A DNA stretch of 64,000 bases, from contig NZ_JASXSZ010000001.1 in NCBI RefSeq assembly GCF_030315975.1, positions 1,076,970 to 1,140,969 of the forward strand, in the 5' to 3' direction. The translations under genes were made by a program, and so were the position numbers. Source of the stretch: Microbacterium candidum. Its GTDB lineage: Bacteria > Actinomycetota > Actinomycetes > Actinomycetales > Microbacteriaceae. This document shows positions 26,644-35,585 of the stretch, in pieces; position 1 is the stretch's first letter; each line of letters starts with the position of its first letter. Below the pieces are notes generated by a model. That model ran no database searches and was not told where the DNA came from. It was given only the letters and a program-made list of their open reading frames with translations.

Positions 26644-27648
26644 TCAAGCGGGGGGCCGCTCGCCGCTGCCGCGCAAGACAAGGTGTGTCGGTACCTCGAG
26701 CTGCGTCGTGAAACCGCCGAGATCAGACATCCGATCGATCGCGAGCTCCGCGGCGCGCCGTCCCATTTCTGCGGGGTCATGGCTGACAACGCTCACGCCC
26801 AGGATGTCGGCGGTGTCGAAGTCGTCGAATCCGATGAGGGCGGGTGGGTTTGCGAGTTCACGGATGACGCGAAGCACGCCGATGCACATGCGGTTGTTTC
26901 CCGCAACGATCGCCGTAGGGGGGTCGGGCTGGGCGAGCATCGCGCGCGCGGTCTCTTCGGCCGGCACCGTCATGTCGTCGACGAGACTCTCGTAGCGGCC
27001 GTCTGCAGGGATCCCGGCGCTCGTAAGGGCGTCACGGTAGCCGGCGCATCGCTCCATCTGCGTGTACACGGATGCGGGATTGCACAGGTAGGCGATGCGT
27101 CGATGACCGTGTGCGATGAGTGAGCGGGTGGCCTCCTTCGCCCCCTCGCGATTGCGCAAGACGACGGAGTCGGCGACGAGATTGCGCGCGGGGCGATCGA
27201 TCGCCACCACCGCGGTGCCGAGCTGGCGCTCACCCTCGAGATAGGACTGGTCCGGACCGACAGGAATGAGAAGCAGCGCGCCCACTCGTTGGGCGAGCAG
27301 GGTATCGGCGACACGCTCTTCGCCCTCTTCGGAGTCATCCGTCGTCGCGACGATCAGGGTGAGTCCTCGGTCGGCGAGTGCACGTTCGACACCCGCGGCG
27401 ATCGTGTAATAGAACGGATTGCCCAGGTCGCCCATCAGAAGTCCGACCGTCGTGGCGACGCCACCATGCCGGAGGGTGCGGGCGAGGGTGTTCGGGCGGA
27501 ATCGCAGCCGCTTGGCTGCAGACAGGACGCGCTCAACAGTCGCCGGAGCGACCTGCTCGCGATGCGCGAACACTCGGGAGACCGTCTTGGGGCTCACGTT
27601 GGCGAGCCGTGCGACGTCCTGAAGGGTGGCTCGATGTAGTGCGCTCAT
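26644..27648 (-). CDS. LacI-family transcriptional regulator of the mannoside operon (proposed)
   Basis: The 334-residue protein has the LacI DNA-binding domain (TLQDVARLANVSPKTVSRVF, ERVLSAAKRLRFRPNTLA) and an effector domain (VGLLMGDLGNPFYYTIAAG, AIVAGNNRMCIGVLRVI, LIGFDDFDTADILG). It is divergent from the sugar importer operon, whose promoter contains the perfect palindrome TAAAGCGCTTTA at 27813. LacI regulators usually bind such CG-centred palindromes next to their own gene, so this protein is the best candidate for controlling the importer operon and the GH5 gene with the same site. Confidence 0.9.
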   Translation of the reverse strand: MSALHRATLQDVARLANVSPKTVSRVFAHREQVAPATVERVLSAAKRLRFRPNTLARTLRHGGVATTVGLLMGDLGNPFYYTIAAGVERALADRGLTLIVATTDDSEEGEERVADTLLAQRVGALLLIPVGPDQSYLEGERQLGTAVVAIDRPARNLVADSVVLRNREGAKEATRSLIAHGHRRIAYLCNPASVYTQMERCAGYRDALTSAGIPADGRYESLVDDMTVPAEETARAMLAQPDPPTAIVAGNNRMCIGVLRVIRELANPPALIGFDDFDTADILGVSVVSHDPAEMGRRAAELAIDRMSDLGGFTTQLEVPTHLVLRGSGERPPA

Positions 27649-27812
27649 GATCGGACCAACCTAGTCGCCCAAGCACCCGCAGGCGGATGACCACGCAGGA
27701 CATTTGAGAGACATCCGCAGCGGTGGATGTGTCATAAGAGCCGGTAATACCCAGATCAAAAGCATAATTTGTCAGCACCTCTCCTGTCGGACACGATTGG
27801 ACAAGCTTGACA

Positions 27813-27824
27813 TAAAGCGCTTTA
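27813..27824. promoter_or_regulatory. LacI-type operator, perfect palindrome, importer operon
   Basis: TAAAGCGCTTTA, a perfect 12-base palindrome, lies in the 269-base divergent region between the LacI gene and the importer operon. A TTGACA (27807-27812) directly precedes it and could be a -35 box, so binding would block the promoter. The same palindrome recurs at 37778-37789. Confidence 0.7.
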
Positions 27825-27917
27825 CTTTTCGGTGGATCCCGATTAGCGTTCTCGATCGAACCCCAACGGCGGGACGCCCCGCCTGGATGCGGGGCACATC
27901 TACAAGGGAGTAATCAC

Positions 27918-29243
27918 ATGGCAACACGCAAGGCATTGATCGGCCTTGCTGCGGTCGCAGCGATCTCGGCGCTGGCCCTCGCGGGCTGCTCGGGAAGTTC
28001 GGGCGACACCAGCAGCTCGTCGGGCAAGCCCTCCGGCTCGATCAAGTTCCTCACCAACCGTACGGACCTGAAGACCGACGGCACGTGGGACCGCTACGTC
28101 AAGGAGTTCAACCAGAAGTACCCCGACGTCAAGGTGACTGTCGAGGCGCACACGAACTACGAGGACGACGTCAAGACGCTCATGTCGACGCCGAACGGGT
28201 ACGGAGACGCGCTCCTGATCCCGGACGCGGTCGGCACGGACCAGTTCGCAGACTTCTTCCAGCCGTTCGGATCGCTGTCCGACGTGGAGAAGAACTACCG
28301 CTTCGTCGCGGACAAGGCCGTGGACGGCAAGGTCTACGGTCTCGCGATCGGTGGCAACGCGGCCGGTGTCCTGTACAACAAGGCCGTGTGGGACAAGGCC
28401 GGCATCACCAAGCTGCCGACCACGCCGAACGACTTCCTCAGCGACCTGAAGCTGATCAAGGAGAAGACCACCGCGACGCCGTACTACACGAACTACAAGG
28501 ACGGCTGGCCGCTCGCCGGGCAGTGGACCGACCAGTGGGCGGGCATCGCCGGAAGCGGTCAGTTCGAGAACAAGCTCGCCAAGGACAAGAGCCCGTGGGA
28601 CTCGGGCAAGCCCGCGGCCATCGGGGACGGCCTGCTCTATGACATCGTTCACGACGGTCTGAGCGAGTCCGACCCGCTGACCACGAACTGGGAGCAGTCC
28701 AAGAGCGACTTCGCGACCGGCAAGATCGCGACGATGGTCCTCGGCTCGTGGGCCGTCTCGCAGTTCCAGGCTGCCGCGACCGCCGCAGGGGCGGATCCGA
28801 AGGACATCGCGTTCATGGCGTTCCCCACGAACATCGACGGCAAGCAGTACTCGAAGATCGGCGGCGACAAGCGCATGGCGATCAACGTCCACTCGAAGAA
28901 CCAGGCTGCCGCCCGCGCATGGGTCGAGTGGCTCGTGAACGACAGCGACTTCGCGCTCTCGCAGGGCATGATCTCGCCGTCGAAGGCTGTCAAGGAGCTT
29001 CCCGCCAACCTGTCGTCCCTCAAGACGGCCGGTGTCGAACTCTTCGAGAACGTGCCCGCGCCGTCGAGCGAGGCCGGTCTGCTGAACAACGTCGCTGACG
29101 CGTCGAAGGTCGACATCTGGGGCAACATCTACCGCCAGAAGCTCATCGACACCGCGCGTGGACAGGCGTCCGGCGACAAGGCGTCGTTCTTCGCCCAGCT
29201 CAACCAGCAGTGGGGCGCTGCCGTCGCGCAGCTCGCCAAGTAA
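27918..29243 (+). CDS. Sugar ABC transporter substrate-binding lipoprotein (MalE-like)
   Basis: The 441-residue protein begins with a lipoprotein signal (LIGLAAVAAISALALAGC, lipid Cys at residue 24) and a Ser/Gly linker. The mature part is a type-1 extracellular solute-binding protein: SIKFLTNRTDLKTDG, YGLAIGGNAAGVLYNKAVWD, KIATMVLGSWAVSQFQAAA. AAGGGAG precedes the ATG. It captures oligosaccharides for the two permeases that follow. No ATPase gene is present in the operon, as is usual where a shared MsiK-type ATPase serves many sugar importers. The GH2/GH113 neighbours suggest beta-manno-oligosaccharides. Confidence 0.92.
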   Translation: MATRKALIGLAAVAAISALALAGCSGSSGDTSSSSGKPSGSIKFLTNRTDLKTDGTWDRYVKEFNQKYPDVKVTVEAHTNYEDDVKTLMSTPNGYGDALLIPDAVGTDQFADFFQPFGSLSDVEKNYRFVADKAVDGKVYGLAIGGNAAGVLYNKAVWDKAGITKLPTTPNDFLSDLKLIKEKTTATPYYTNYKDGWPLAGQWTDQWAGIAGSGQFENKLAKDKSPWDSGKPAAIGDGLLYDIVHDGLSESDPLTTNWEQSKSDFATGKIATMVLGSWAVSQFQAAATAAGADPKDIAFMAFPTNIDGKQYSKIGGDKRMAINVHSKNQAAARAWVEWLVNDSDFALSQGMISPSKAVKELPANLSSLKTAGVELFENVPAPSSEAGLLNNVADASKVDIWGNIYRQKLIDTARGQASGDKASFFAQLNQQWGAAVAQLAK

Positions 29244-29259
29244 TACCCGAACCCCCCCT

Positions 29260-29275
29260 CGGTCCGAGTGGACCG
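29260..29275 (+). promoter_or_regulatory. Small hairpin between binding-protein and permease genes
   Basis: cggtcc-gagt-ggaccg forms a perfect 6-bp stem with a 4-base loop in the 51-base gap. It could stabilise the upstream mRNA or partly terminate, giving more binding protein than permease. The stem is short. Confidence 0.4.
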
Positions 29276-29294
29276 GAGTCTCCAAGGAGCGAAC

Positions 29295-30299
29295 ATGTCC
29301 GTCACCGCGACGGGTCCCGACCCGATCGGAGTCTCCGGTCCTCTCCACGGCGCAGCCGACGTCGGTCTCCACGGCCCGGCTGCCTCCCCCCGCAGGCGTC
29401 GCCGACGCCGCGGGGGGAGCGGCCCCGCCGGCCGCGGTTTCCTCTCGGCCGTCACGCCGTACCTCTTCATCCTGCTGGCGGTCGGTCTGCTCCTTCTCCT
29501 GACCTACCTGCCGGCCGTAAACATGGTCTGGTACAGCTTCCTCAAGTGGAACGGGATCAGCCCGCGGCAGACATTCGTCGGCTTCGACAACTACGTCGAG
29601 GTCTTCACTGACCCTGCGGTATTCGGCGTGTTCCTCGTCAGCCTGTACTACTTCTTGGGCTCGTTCGTGCAGATGGCGATCGCTCTCTACTTCGCCGCGC
29701 TGCTGAGCTTCAAGACGCGGTTCTCGAGCTTCTTCCGCGGGGTGATCTTCTTCCCCTACCTCATCAACGGCGTCGCGATCGGCTTCGTCTTCCTCTACCT
29801 GTTCCAGCCGGGCGGCACGCTCGACACCGTGCTCTCCTGGGTCGGTGTGCAACACCCGCCACAGTGGCTCGGGGATGCCTCCATCGCGAATCTCTCGCTC
29901 ACCGCGACGTCGGTGTGGCGTTTCACCGGACTGAACTTCGTGCTCTTCCTCGGCGCCATCCAATCGATCCCGGGTGAGATCTACGAGGCCGCCGAGCTGG
30001 ACGGTGCGAACCGCTGGCAGCAGTTCTGGTCGCTCATCTTCCCCGGCATCCGCCGGATCATCGGACTCTCCTTCATCCTCGCCGTCGCCGGCAGCCTGTC
30101 GGTGTACGAGATCCCCCTCATCATGACCGGAGGAGCGAACGGCACCGCAACGTTCGTCATCCAGACCCTCCAGACCGCCTTCCAGTACCACGCGGTCGGG
30201 CTCGCCTCAGCGATGGCCGTGGTCCTGCTGGCGATCGTGCTCGTCGTGACCTGGATCCAACGAAGAGTCTTCCCCGACGAGAAAGTGGAGCTGTCCTGA
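29295..30299 (+). CDS. Sugar ABC transporter permease (MalF-like)
   Basis: I place the start at the ATG at 29295 after AAGGAG (29284-29289). The 334-residue protein has a long cytoplasmic N-terminus with a basic run (SPRRRRRRRG) and then six hydrophobic segments, for example YLFILLAVGLLLLLTYLP. The permease coupling loop is EIYEAAELDGANRWQQFWSL, the EAA motif that contacts the ATPase. It forms half the import channel. The next permease overlaps its stop by one base. Confidence 0.93.
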   Translation: MSVTATGPDPIGVSGPLHGAADVGLHGPAASPRRRRRRRGGSGPAGRGFLSAVTPYLFILLAVGLLLLLTYLPAVNMVWYSFLKWNGISPRQTFVGFDNYVEVFTDPAVFGVFLVSLYYFLGSFVQMAIALYFAALLSFKTRFSSFFRGVIFFPYLINGVAIGFVFLYLFQPGGTLDTVLSWVGVQHPPQWLGDASIANLSLTATSVWRFTGLNFVLFLGAIQSIPGEIYEAAELDGANRWQQFWSLIFPGIRRIIGLSFILAVAGSLSVYEIPLIMTGGANGTATFVIQTLQTAFQYHAVGLASAMAVVLLAIVLVVTWIQRRVFPDEKVELS

Positions 30300-31114
30300 T
30301 GCGCGCGTTCTGGGGACTCGTCAAATACGTCTCCCTCATCGTCGCCTGCCTCCTTGTCCTGGTCCCGCTGTCGGTGGTGCTGTTCGCCAGCTTCAAGACG
30401 CCCAAGGAGTACGCCACCACGGGGCCGCTCTCGCTTCCGAGCAATTGGTTCAACTTCGAGAACTTCGCTATCGCGTTCCGGCAAGGTGGCATGCTCGAGG
30501 GCTTCGTGAACACGACGATCGTGCTCGTGATCTCCCTGGCGATCACGATTCTCGTCGGCACCATGGCCGCCTACGCGATCGACCGGTTCCAGTTCCGCGG
30601 GCGCGGCCTCGTGATGGCCCTGTTCCTGATCGCCACCCTCATCCCGAGCGTCACGAGCCAGGTCGCGACCTTCCAGATCATCGCCGGGATCGGGCTCTTC
30701 GACACGAAGGCCTCGCTCGTGCTGCTGTTCGCAGGTACCGACATCGTCTCGATCTACATCTTCATGCAGTTCATGTCCTCGATCCCGACGTCCCTCGACG
30801 AGGCGGCAATGATCGACGGCGCCAACCGCTGGACGATCTATTGGCGCGTCGTTCTGCCGCTGCTGAAGCCGGCGATCGCGACCGTGATCATCATCAAGGG
30901 CATCGCGATCTACAACGAGTACTACCTGCCCGCCCTCTATCTCCCCTCCGAGGGGATGATCTCCACCTCGCTGTACCGGTTCAAGGGACCGTTCGGGGCG
31001 CACTGGGAGATCATCACCGCGGGCACCATCCTCGTCATCATCCCGACCCTGATCGCGTTCCTGTTCCTCCAGCGATGGATCTACAAGGGCCTGGTCGCAG
31101 GAGCAGTCAAGTGA
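30299..31114 (+). CDS. Sugar ABC transporter permease (MalG-like)
   Basis: The 271-residue protein has six hydrophobic segments (VSLIVACLLVLVPLSVVLF, GLVMALFLIATLIPSVTS) and the EAA loop SLDEAAMIDGANRWTIYWRV. It starts within the stop codon of the MalF-like gene and ends overlapping the beta-mannosidase start by four bases. The whole set from the binding protein to the sugar kinase therefore appears to be one transcript. It completes the channel with its partner. Confidence 0.93.
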   Translation: MRAFWGLVKYVSLIVACLLVLVPLSVVLFASFKTPKEYATTGPLSLPSNWFNFENFAIAFRQGGMLEGFVNTTIVLVISLAITILVGTMAAYAIDRFQFRGRGLVMALFLIATLIPSVTSQVATFQIIAGIGLFDTKASLVLLFAGTDIVSIYIFMQFMSSIPTSLDEAAMIDGANRWTIYWRVVLPLLKPAIATVIIIKGIAIYNEYYLPALYLPSEGMISTSLYRFKGPFGAHWEIITAGTILVIIPTLIAFLFLQRWIYKGLVAGAVK

Positions 31115-33588
31115 CAGACACCATCATCAACACGGCCCCACCGGCACTCACCGGTCGCGCGCTCTCCACCGGATGGACCGTACGTGCCGCTGGCGGCAAA
31201 CTTCCCCAGCCGTTCGCCGCCCGGCTGGAGGCGGCGATCCCCGCAGAAGTCCCTGGCGTGGTCCACCTCGATCTCCTGCGTGCGGGGATCATCCCCGATC
31301 CGTACCTCGACGACAACGAGTCGCTCCTTGCGTGGATCGGTCTCGTCGACTGGACGTACGAGACGGTATTCGACCTGACCGCGCTGGAGCTCGTCGCGCA
31401 CTCCCGGCACGACCTCGTCTTCGACGGCCTCGACACGGTCGCGACCGTGTTGCTGAACGGGGCAACGGTGGCGGAGGTCGCCAACCAGCACCGTTCGTAC
31501 CGGATCGACGTGCGGCGACATCTGCAGGTCGGTGCCAACGTTCTCACCGTGGCGTTCCGCAGCCCTGTGCGCGCTGCCGACACCCAGAGCGTCGTGCTGG
31601 GCGCGCGGCCGCGCCCTTACCCGAGCCCCTTCAACTCGATCCGCAAATCGGCATGCAGCTTCGGCTGGGACTGGGGCATCTCGACGACCACCTCGGGTGT
31701 CTGGCGGGCCGTGCGACTGGAGTCCTGGTCGGGCGTGCGTCTGGCCGAGGCTCGTGTCGTTGCGACGCCCGAAGGTACGGGCGGACGCGTGGATGCCGCC
31801 GTCCGCATCGAGCGGGACGACACGGACCCCTTCCCGGCATCCGTCTCGCTCGACGCAGCGGGCGTGCGCGCCGACATCACGATCCCTGCGGAGGCGGATC
31901 AGGGAACGTTGACTGTCGCTCTCGACAAGGTCGACCTGTGGTGGCCCACCGGTCATGGCGCCCAGCCGCTGTACGACGTCACGGTCTCGCTCGGCGAGGA
32001 CGTGGCGCGACGCCGCGTGGGCTTCCGGACGCTCCACTGGAACACAGCACCGGATGCCTCCGGCACGCCCTTCGAACTCGTGGTGAACGACCGTCCGATC
32101 TACGTCAAGGGCGTCAACTGGATCCCCGATGACGCCTTCCCCTCCCGTATCGACCGCGCCCGGTACGCGCAACGCCTCGAGCAGGCGAAGGCAGCCAACC
32201 TCAACCTCATCCGTGTGTGGGGGGGAGGTATCTACGAGACGGACGACTTCTACGACCTGTGCGACGAGCTGGGCCTGTTGACCTGGCAGGATTTCCTGTT
32301 CGCCTGCGCCGCTTACAGCGAAGAAGAACCGCTGCGCGGCGAGGTCGAAGCAGAGGCGCGGGAGAACGTCGCGCGCATCGCGCATCACGCCTCCCTTGCC
32401 CTGTTCACCGGGAACAACGAGAACCTCTGGGGCTACGAGGACTGGAACTGGAAGGCGCTGCTCGACGGCAAGACGTGGGGCGCGTACTACTACTACGAGC
32501 TGTTCCCCGCGGTGATCGGCGCGCTGGCGCCCCAGGTTCCTTATGCCCCGGGAAGCCCGTTCAGCCCGGGCGGCCAGCATCCGGCTGACGAACTCCATGG
32601 GACCACGCACTTGTGGGAGCAGTGGAATCGGCTCGACTGGGCGACCTACCGCGACCACCGGCCCCGTTTCGTCGCCGAATTCGGCTGGCAGGGCCCGCCG
32701 GCATGGACGACGCTCACGCAGGCCCTCAGCGATGACCCGATGACGCCCGACTCGCCCGGGATGATCGTGCATCAGAAGGCGATCGACGGCAATGCCAAGC
32801 TCGCCACCGGTCTCGTCGCCCATTACCGCATCCCTGACGACATGGAGAACTGGCACTGGGCCATGCAGCTGAACCAGGCCAACGCTGTGGGTACCGCGCT
32901 GTCCTGGTTCCGGTCGCTCGCCCCGTACAACGCGGGAGCGGTGGTGTGGCAGCTGAACGACTGCTGGCCGGTCACCTCCTGGGCGGCGATCGACGGCTAC
33001 GGGCGTGAGAAGCCCCTGTTGCATGCCATCCGAAACGCCTTCGCGTCACGCGTCGTGACGATCCAGCCATCCGATGGTGCGCTTCGCGTCGTGGTCGGCA
33101 ATGACACGGACGCGTCGTGGGCCGGGCAGCTCACGATCACGCGTCGCTCGTACGACGGCTTGGTTCTCGAGACGCAGATGGCGGTCGTCGATGCATCCCC
33201 CCGCTCGTCCGTCACGGTTCCCGTCGATCTCGCCGCTCCGGTCGATGCGTCGTGCGAACTGATCGTGGCCGAACTCGGCGGGGCGCGCGGAGAGTGGTTC
33301 TTCACCGATCCCCGCGACAGCGCGCTTCCGGCTCAGCAGACGGCAGTGGTCGTCGTCCCTGCCGCCGAGGGGTTCGACGTGACGGTGGTCGCTGACGGGC
33401 TCGTCCGCGATCTCACCCTGCTCATCGACAGAGTTGCACCCGACGCGCGCGTCGACTCCGGGCTCGTGACGCTCCTCCCGGGGGAGTCCCACACGTTCCG
33501 TGTGACGGGCGTCGAGGAGCTGGCCGCAACGGACGTCGCCCGGCCCGAGGTGCTGCGGTCGGGCAACCAGCTGGTGACGACTGCATGA
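31111..33588 (+). CDS. Beta-mannosidase, glycoside hydrolase family 2
   Basis: The GTG at 31111 overlaps the permease stop. The 825-residue protein has no signal peptide, so it acts inside the cell. It shows a GH2 sugar-binding domain first (SFGWDWGISTTTSGVWRAV), an Ig-like domain, then the TIM barrel with VKGVNWIPDDAFP, LIRVWGGGIYETDDFYDLCD, the acid/base E437 in FTGNNENLWGY and the nucleophile E523 in VAEFGWQGPPA. C-terminal beta domains follow. It would remove mannose from the non-reducing end of imported beta-mannosides. Confidence 0.92.
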   Translation: MTDTIINTAPPALTGRALSTGWTVRAAGGKLPQPFAARLEAAIPAEVPGVVHLDLLRAGIIPDPYLDDNESLLAWIGLVDWTYETVFDLTALELVAHSRHDLVFDGLDTVATVLLNGATVAEVANQHRSYRIDVRRHLQVGANVLTVAFRSPVRAADTQSVVLGARPRPYPSPFNSIRKSACSFGWDWGISTTTSGVWRAVRLESWSGVRLAEARVVATPEGTGGRVDAAVRIERDDTDPFPASVSLDAAGVRADITIPAEADQGTLTVALDKVDLWWPTGHGAQPLYDVTVSLGEDVARRRVGFRTLHWNTAPDASGTPFELVVNDRPIYVKGVNWIPDDAFPSRIDRARYAQRLEQAKAANLNLIRVWGGGIYETDDFYDLCDELGLLTWQDFLFACAAYSEEEPLRGEVEAEARENVARIAHHASLALFTGNNENLWGYEDWNWKALLDGKTWGAYYYYELFPAVIGALAPQVPYAPGSPFSPGGQHPADELHGTTHLWEQWNRLDWATYRDHRPRFVAEFGWQGPPAWTTLTQALSDDPMTPDSPGMIVHQKAIDGNAKLATGLVAHYRIPDDMENWHWAMQLNQANAVGTALSWFRSLAPYNAGAVVWQLNDCWPVTSWAAIDGYGREKPLLHAIRNAFASRVVTIQPSDGALRVVVGNDTDASWAGQLTITRRSYDGLVLETQMAVVDASPRSSVTVPVDLAAPVDASCELIVAELGGARGEWFFTDPRDSALPAQQTAVVVVPAAEGFDVTVVADGLVRDLTLLIDRVAPDARVDSGLVTLLPGESHTFRVTGVEELAATDVARPEVLRSGNQLVTTA

Positions 33589-34547
33589 GCGCCATCGATC
33601 TGTTGCGCGAACCCGTCTGCGGCATGACCTGGGGTTGGGTGGGCACCCGCGGCACGTGGGCGACGCCCGTGGCGGAGGCATCCCTCGACCGGATGGCCGA
33701 GCATGCCGTGACGTGGACCGCGATCGCCTATGCGGCCGAGCAGGCGACGCCGTTCTCCACGGAGATCCCGTTCGACCAGCCGCCGACGGTCACCGAGGAC
33801 GAGATCGTGTGGGCGATCCGCGGTGCGCACGAGCGCGGGATGAAAGTGTGTCTCAAGCCCGTAGTCAACGTCGCCGACGGCACCTGGCGTGCCTTCATCG
33901 GGTTCTTCGATTGGGACGTGCCGGGCGAGCCGAGCTGGACCCAATGGTTCGCGTCCTACACGCGCTTCATCCTCAATGCGGCGGCCATCGCCGAGGCGGA
34001 GAGCTGCGAGATGTTCTGCATCGGCTGTGAGATGGTGCGCTCCGACGGCCAGGAAACGCACTGGCGTGAGCTCATCCGGAAGGTGCGTGATGTCTACTCA
34101 GGCCCGATCACGTACAACTGCGACAAATATCAGGAAGACCACGTCACGTGGTGGGACGCGGTGGACATCGTGTCCTCGAGCGGCTACTACCCGATCGGCG
34201 CGTGGGATACACAACTCGATCGCATCGAACGCGTCGTGGAAGCCTCGGGAAAGCCGTTCTTCTTCATGGAGGCCGGATGCCCCTCGCGCGAGGGATCGGC
34301 CCGGCTGCCGAACGACTGGAACCTCGTCGGCGAGCCATCGGGAGCCGAGCAGGAGACCTACTATCGCGCGATGTTCGCAGCGGTGCGCGCCCGGCCTTGG
34401 GTGGGTGGCCTCATGCTGTGGGATTGGCCGGCAGACCTCTACGACGAAACCGGTGCGATGGCGAACGACGACTACTGTCCCTATGGCAAGCCGGCGGCGC
34501 GGGTCATGGCCGAGCAGTACGCGGCGTGGGCGGCGGGTGCCGCATGA
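33585..34547 (+). CDS. GH113-like glycoside hydrolase (probable beta-mannanase)
   Basis: The 320-residue protein starts with an ATGA overlap and has no signal peptide. It looks like a single TIM barrel of clan GH-A, closest in pattern to GH113: MTWGWVGTRGTW near the start, the likely acid/base E149 in MFCIGCEMVRSD, and the likely nucleophile E229 in PFFFMEAGCPSREG. GH113 enzymes are endo-beta-1,4-mannanases or act on manno-oligosaccharides from the reducing end. Between a beta-mannosidase and a sugar kinase, it likely shortens imported oligomers. Assignment is from motif pattern only. Confidence 0.75.
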   Translation: MSAIDLLREPVCGMTWGWVGTRGTWATPVAEASLDRMAEHAVTWTAIAYAAEQATPFSTEIPFDQPPTVTEDEIVWAIRGAHERGMKVCLKPVVNVADGTWRAFIGFFDWDVPGEPSWTQWFASYTRFILNAAAIAEAESCEMFCIGCEMVRSDGQETHWRELIRKVRDVYSGPITYNCDKYQEDHVTWWDAVDIVSSSGYYPIGAWDTQLDRIERVVEASGKPFFFMEAGCPSREGSARLPNDWNLVGEPSGAEQETYYRAMFAAVRARPWVGGLMLWDWPADLYDETGAMANDDYCPYGKPAARVMAEQYAAWAAGAA

Positions 34548-35512
34548 CGTCCGCCAGCACCCTCTTCGCCCTCGACGCCGGGCAGACCGGCACCAAGGTG
34601 CGTGTGACGACGCCCGGTGCGGCTCCGATAGAGCTGATCCAGCCCGGCGTGCGTACCCACGAGCCGCTGTTGCCGCAACTCGCCGAGACGGTCCGCCGCG
34701 CAGCGGAGGAGACGCATCTGACACCGGACTCTGTCGCCGCCGGCGTCTCCGGCCTCACCTCCGCCGATGCGGATGCGCGCCGTCTGCTCAGGCTCGTGCA
34801 CGCGACGGGCGCCCGTGATGTGCTGCTCGCCCACGATTCAGTGACCTCGTTCCTCGGCACCCTCGGCAACGAGCGCGGTGCGGTTGTCGCCGCCGGGACA
34901 GGGGTGGTGACCCTCGGTGTCGGCCGTGATGCCGTGGCGCGCGTCGACGGATGGGGCAACATCATGGGCGATGCGGGAAGCGGATACTGGATCGGCCGGG
35001 AGGCCCTGGACGCCGTCATGCGCGCGTACGACGGGCGCGGCGCGCAGACCGCGCTGACCGCGATCGTCCAGGATCGGTGGCCCGACCTCGCTGACGCGTA
35101 TGTCCAGCTGCAGGGCGACCCCGACCGCGTGCGTGTCGTCGCATCGTTCTCCCAGGAGGTCGTCGCCCTCGCAGGCCATGATTCCGTCTCCGCGCGGATC
35201 TGCCTCGCCGCAGCGCGTGAACTCGCGCAGTCCGCGGCGACGGCCCTGCGCCGCGTAGGCGAGGGCCCCGTCGCTGACACGGCGGCCGAGGCCACGGATC
35301 GCACCGGCAACGACACCGCCCGCGTGAGCGCGATCGGCGGCGTGTTCCGTTCCGATCTCATCCGGTCCCGCTTCGAAGATCTGCTCGCGGAGGCGATCCC
35401 CGGGGTGGTATTCGAAGCGCCCCACGGCACAGGCCTCGACGGCGCGCAGGCGCTGCACACCCTGGCCGCGCAGCATCCGCTGCACACACTCGTCTCGGTC
35501 GCGACGGTCTGA
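34544..35512 (+). CDS. BadF/BadG/BcrA-type ATPase, probable sugar kinase
   Basis: The 322-residue protein starts with an ATGA overlap. It has the ASKHA fold of the BadF/N-acetylglucosamine kinase group: the phosphate-1 loop LFALDAGQTGTKVRVT, AAGVSGLTSADADARR, VVAAGTGVVTLGVG and MGDAGSGYWIGREALD. Members phosphorylate amino sugars or hexoses. At the end of the mannoside operon, with ManA nearby but no other kinase, it may be the mannokinase making mannose-6-phosphate. That role is inferred. Confidence 0.8.
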   Translation: MTSASTLFALDAGQTGTKVRVTTPGAAPIELIQPGVRTHEPLLPQLAETVRRAAEETHLTPDSVAAGVSGLTSADADARRLLRLVHATGARDVLLAHDSVTSFLGTLGNERGAVVAAGTGVVTLGVGRDAVARVDGWGNIMGDAGSGYWIGREALDAVMRAYDGRGAQTALTAIVQDRWPDLADAYVQLQGDPDRVRVVASFSQEVVALAGHDSVSARICLAAARELAQSAATALRRVGEGPVADTAAEATDRTGNDTARVSAIGGVFRSDLIRSRFEDLLAEAIPGVVFEAPHGTGLDGAQALHTLAAQHPLHTLVSVATV

Positions 35513-35585
35513 GCCCGCGCTCCGCCCGTCGCGACCGCGGCACCTGGATCGGCGACCGCCGACCAGCCCCCCATGGAGGTCGAAG

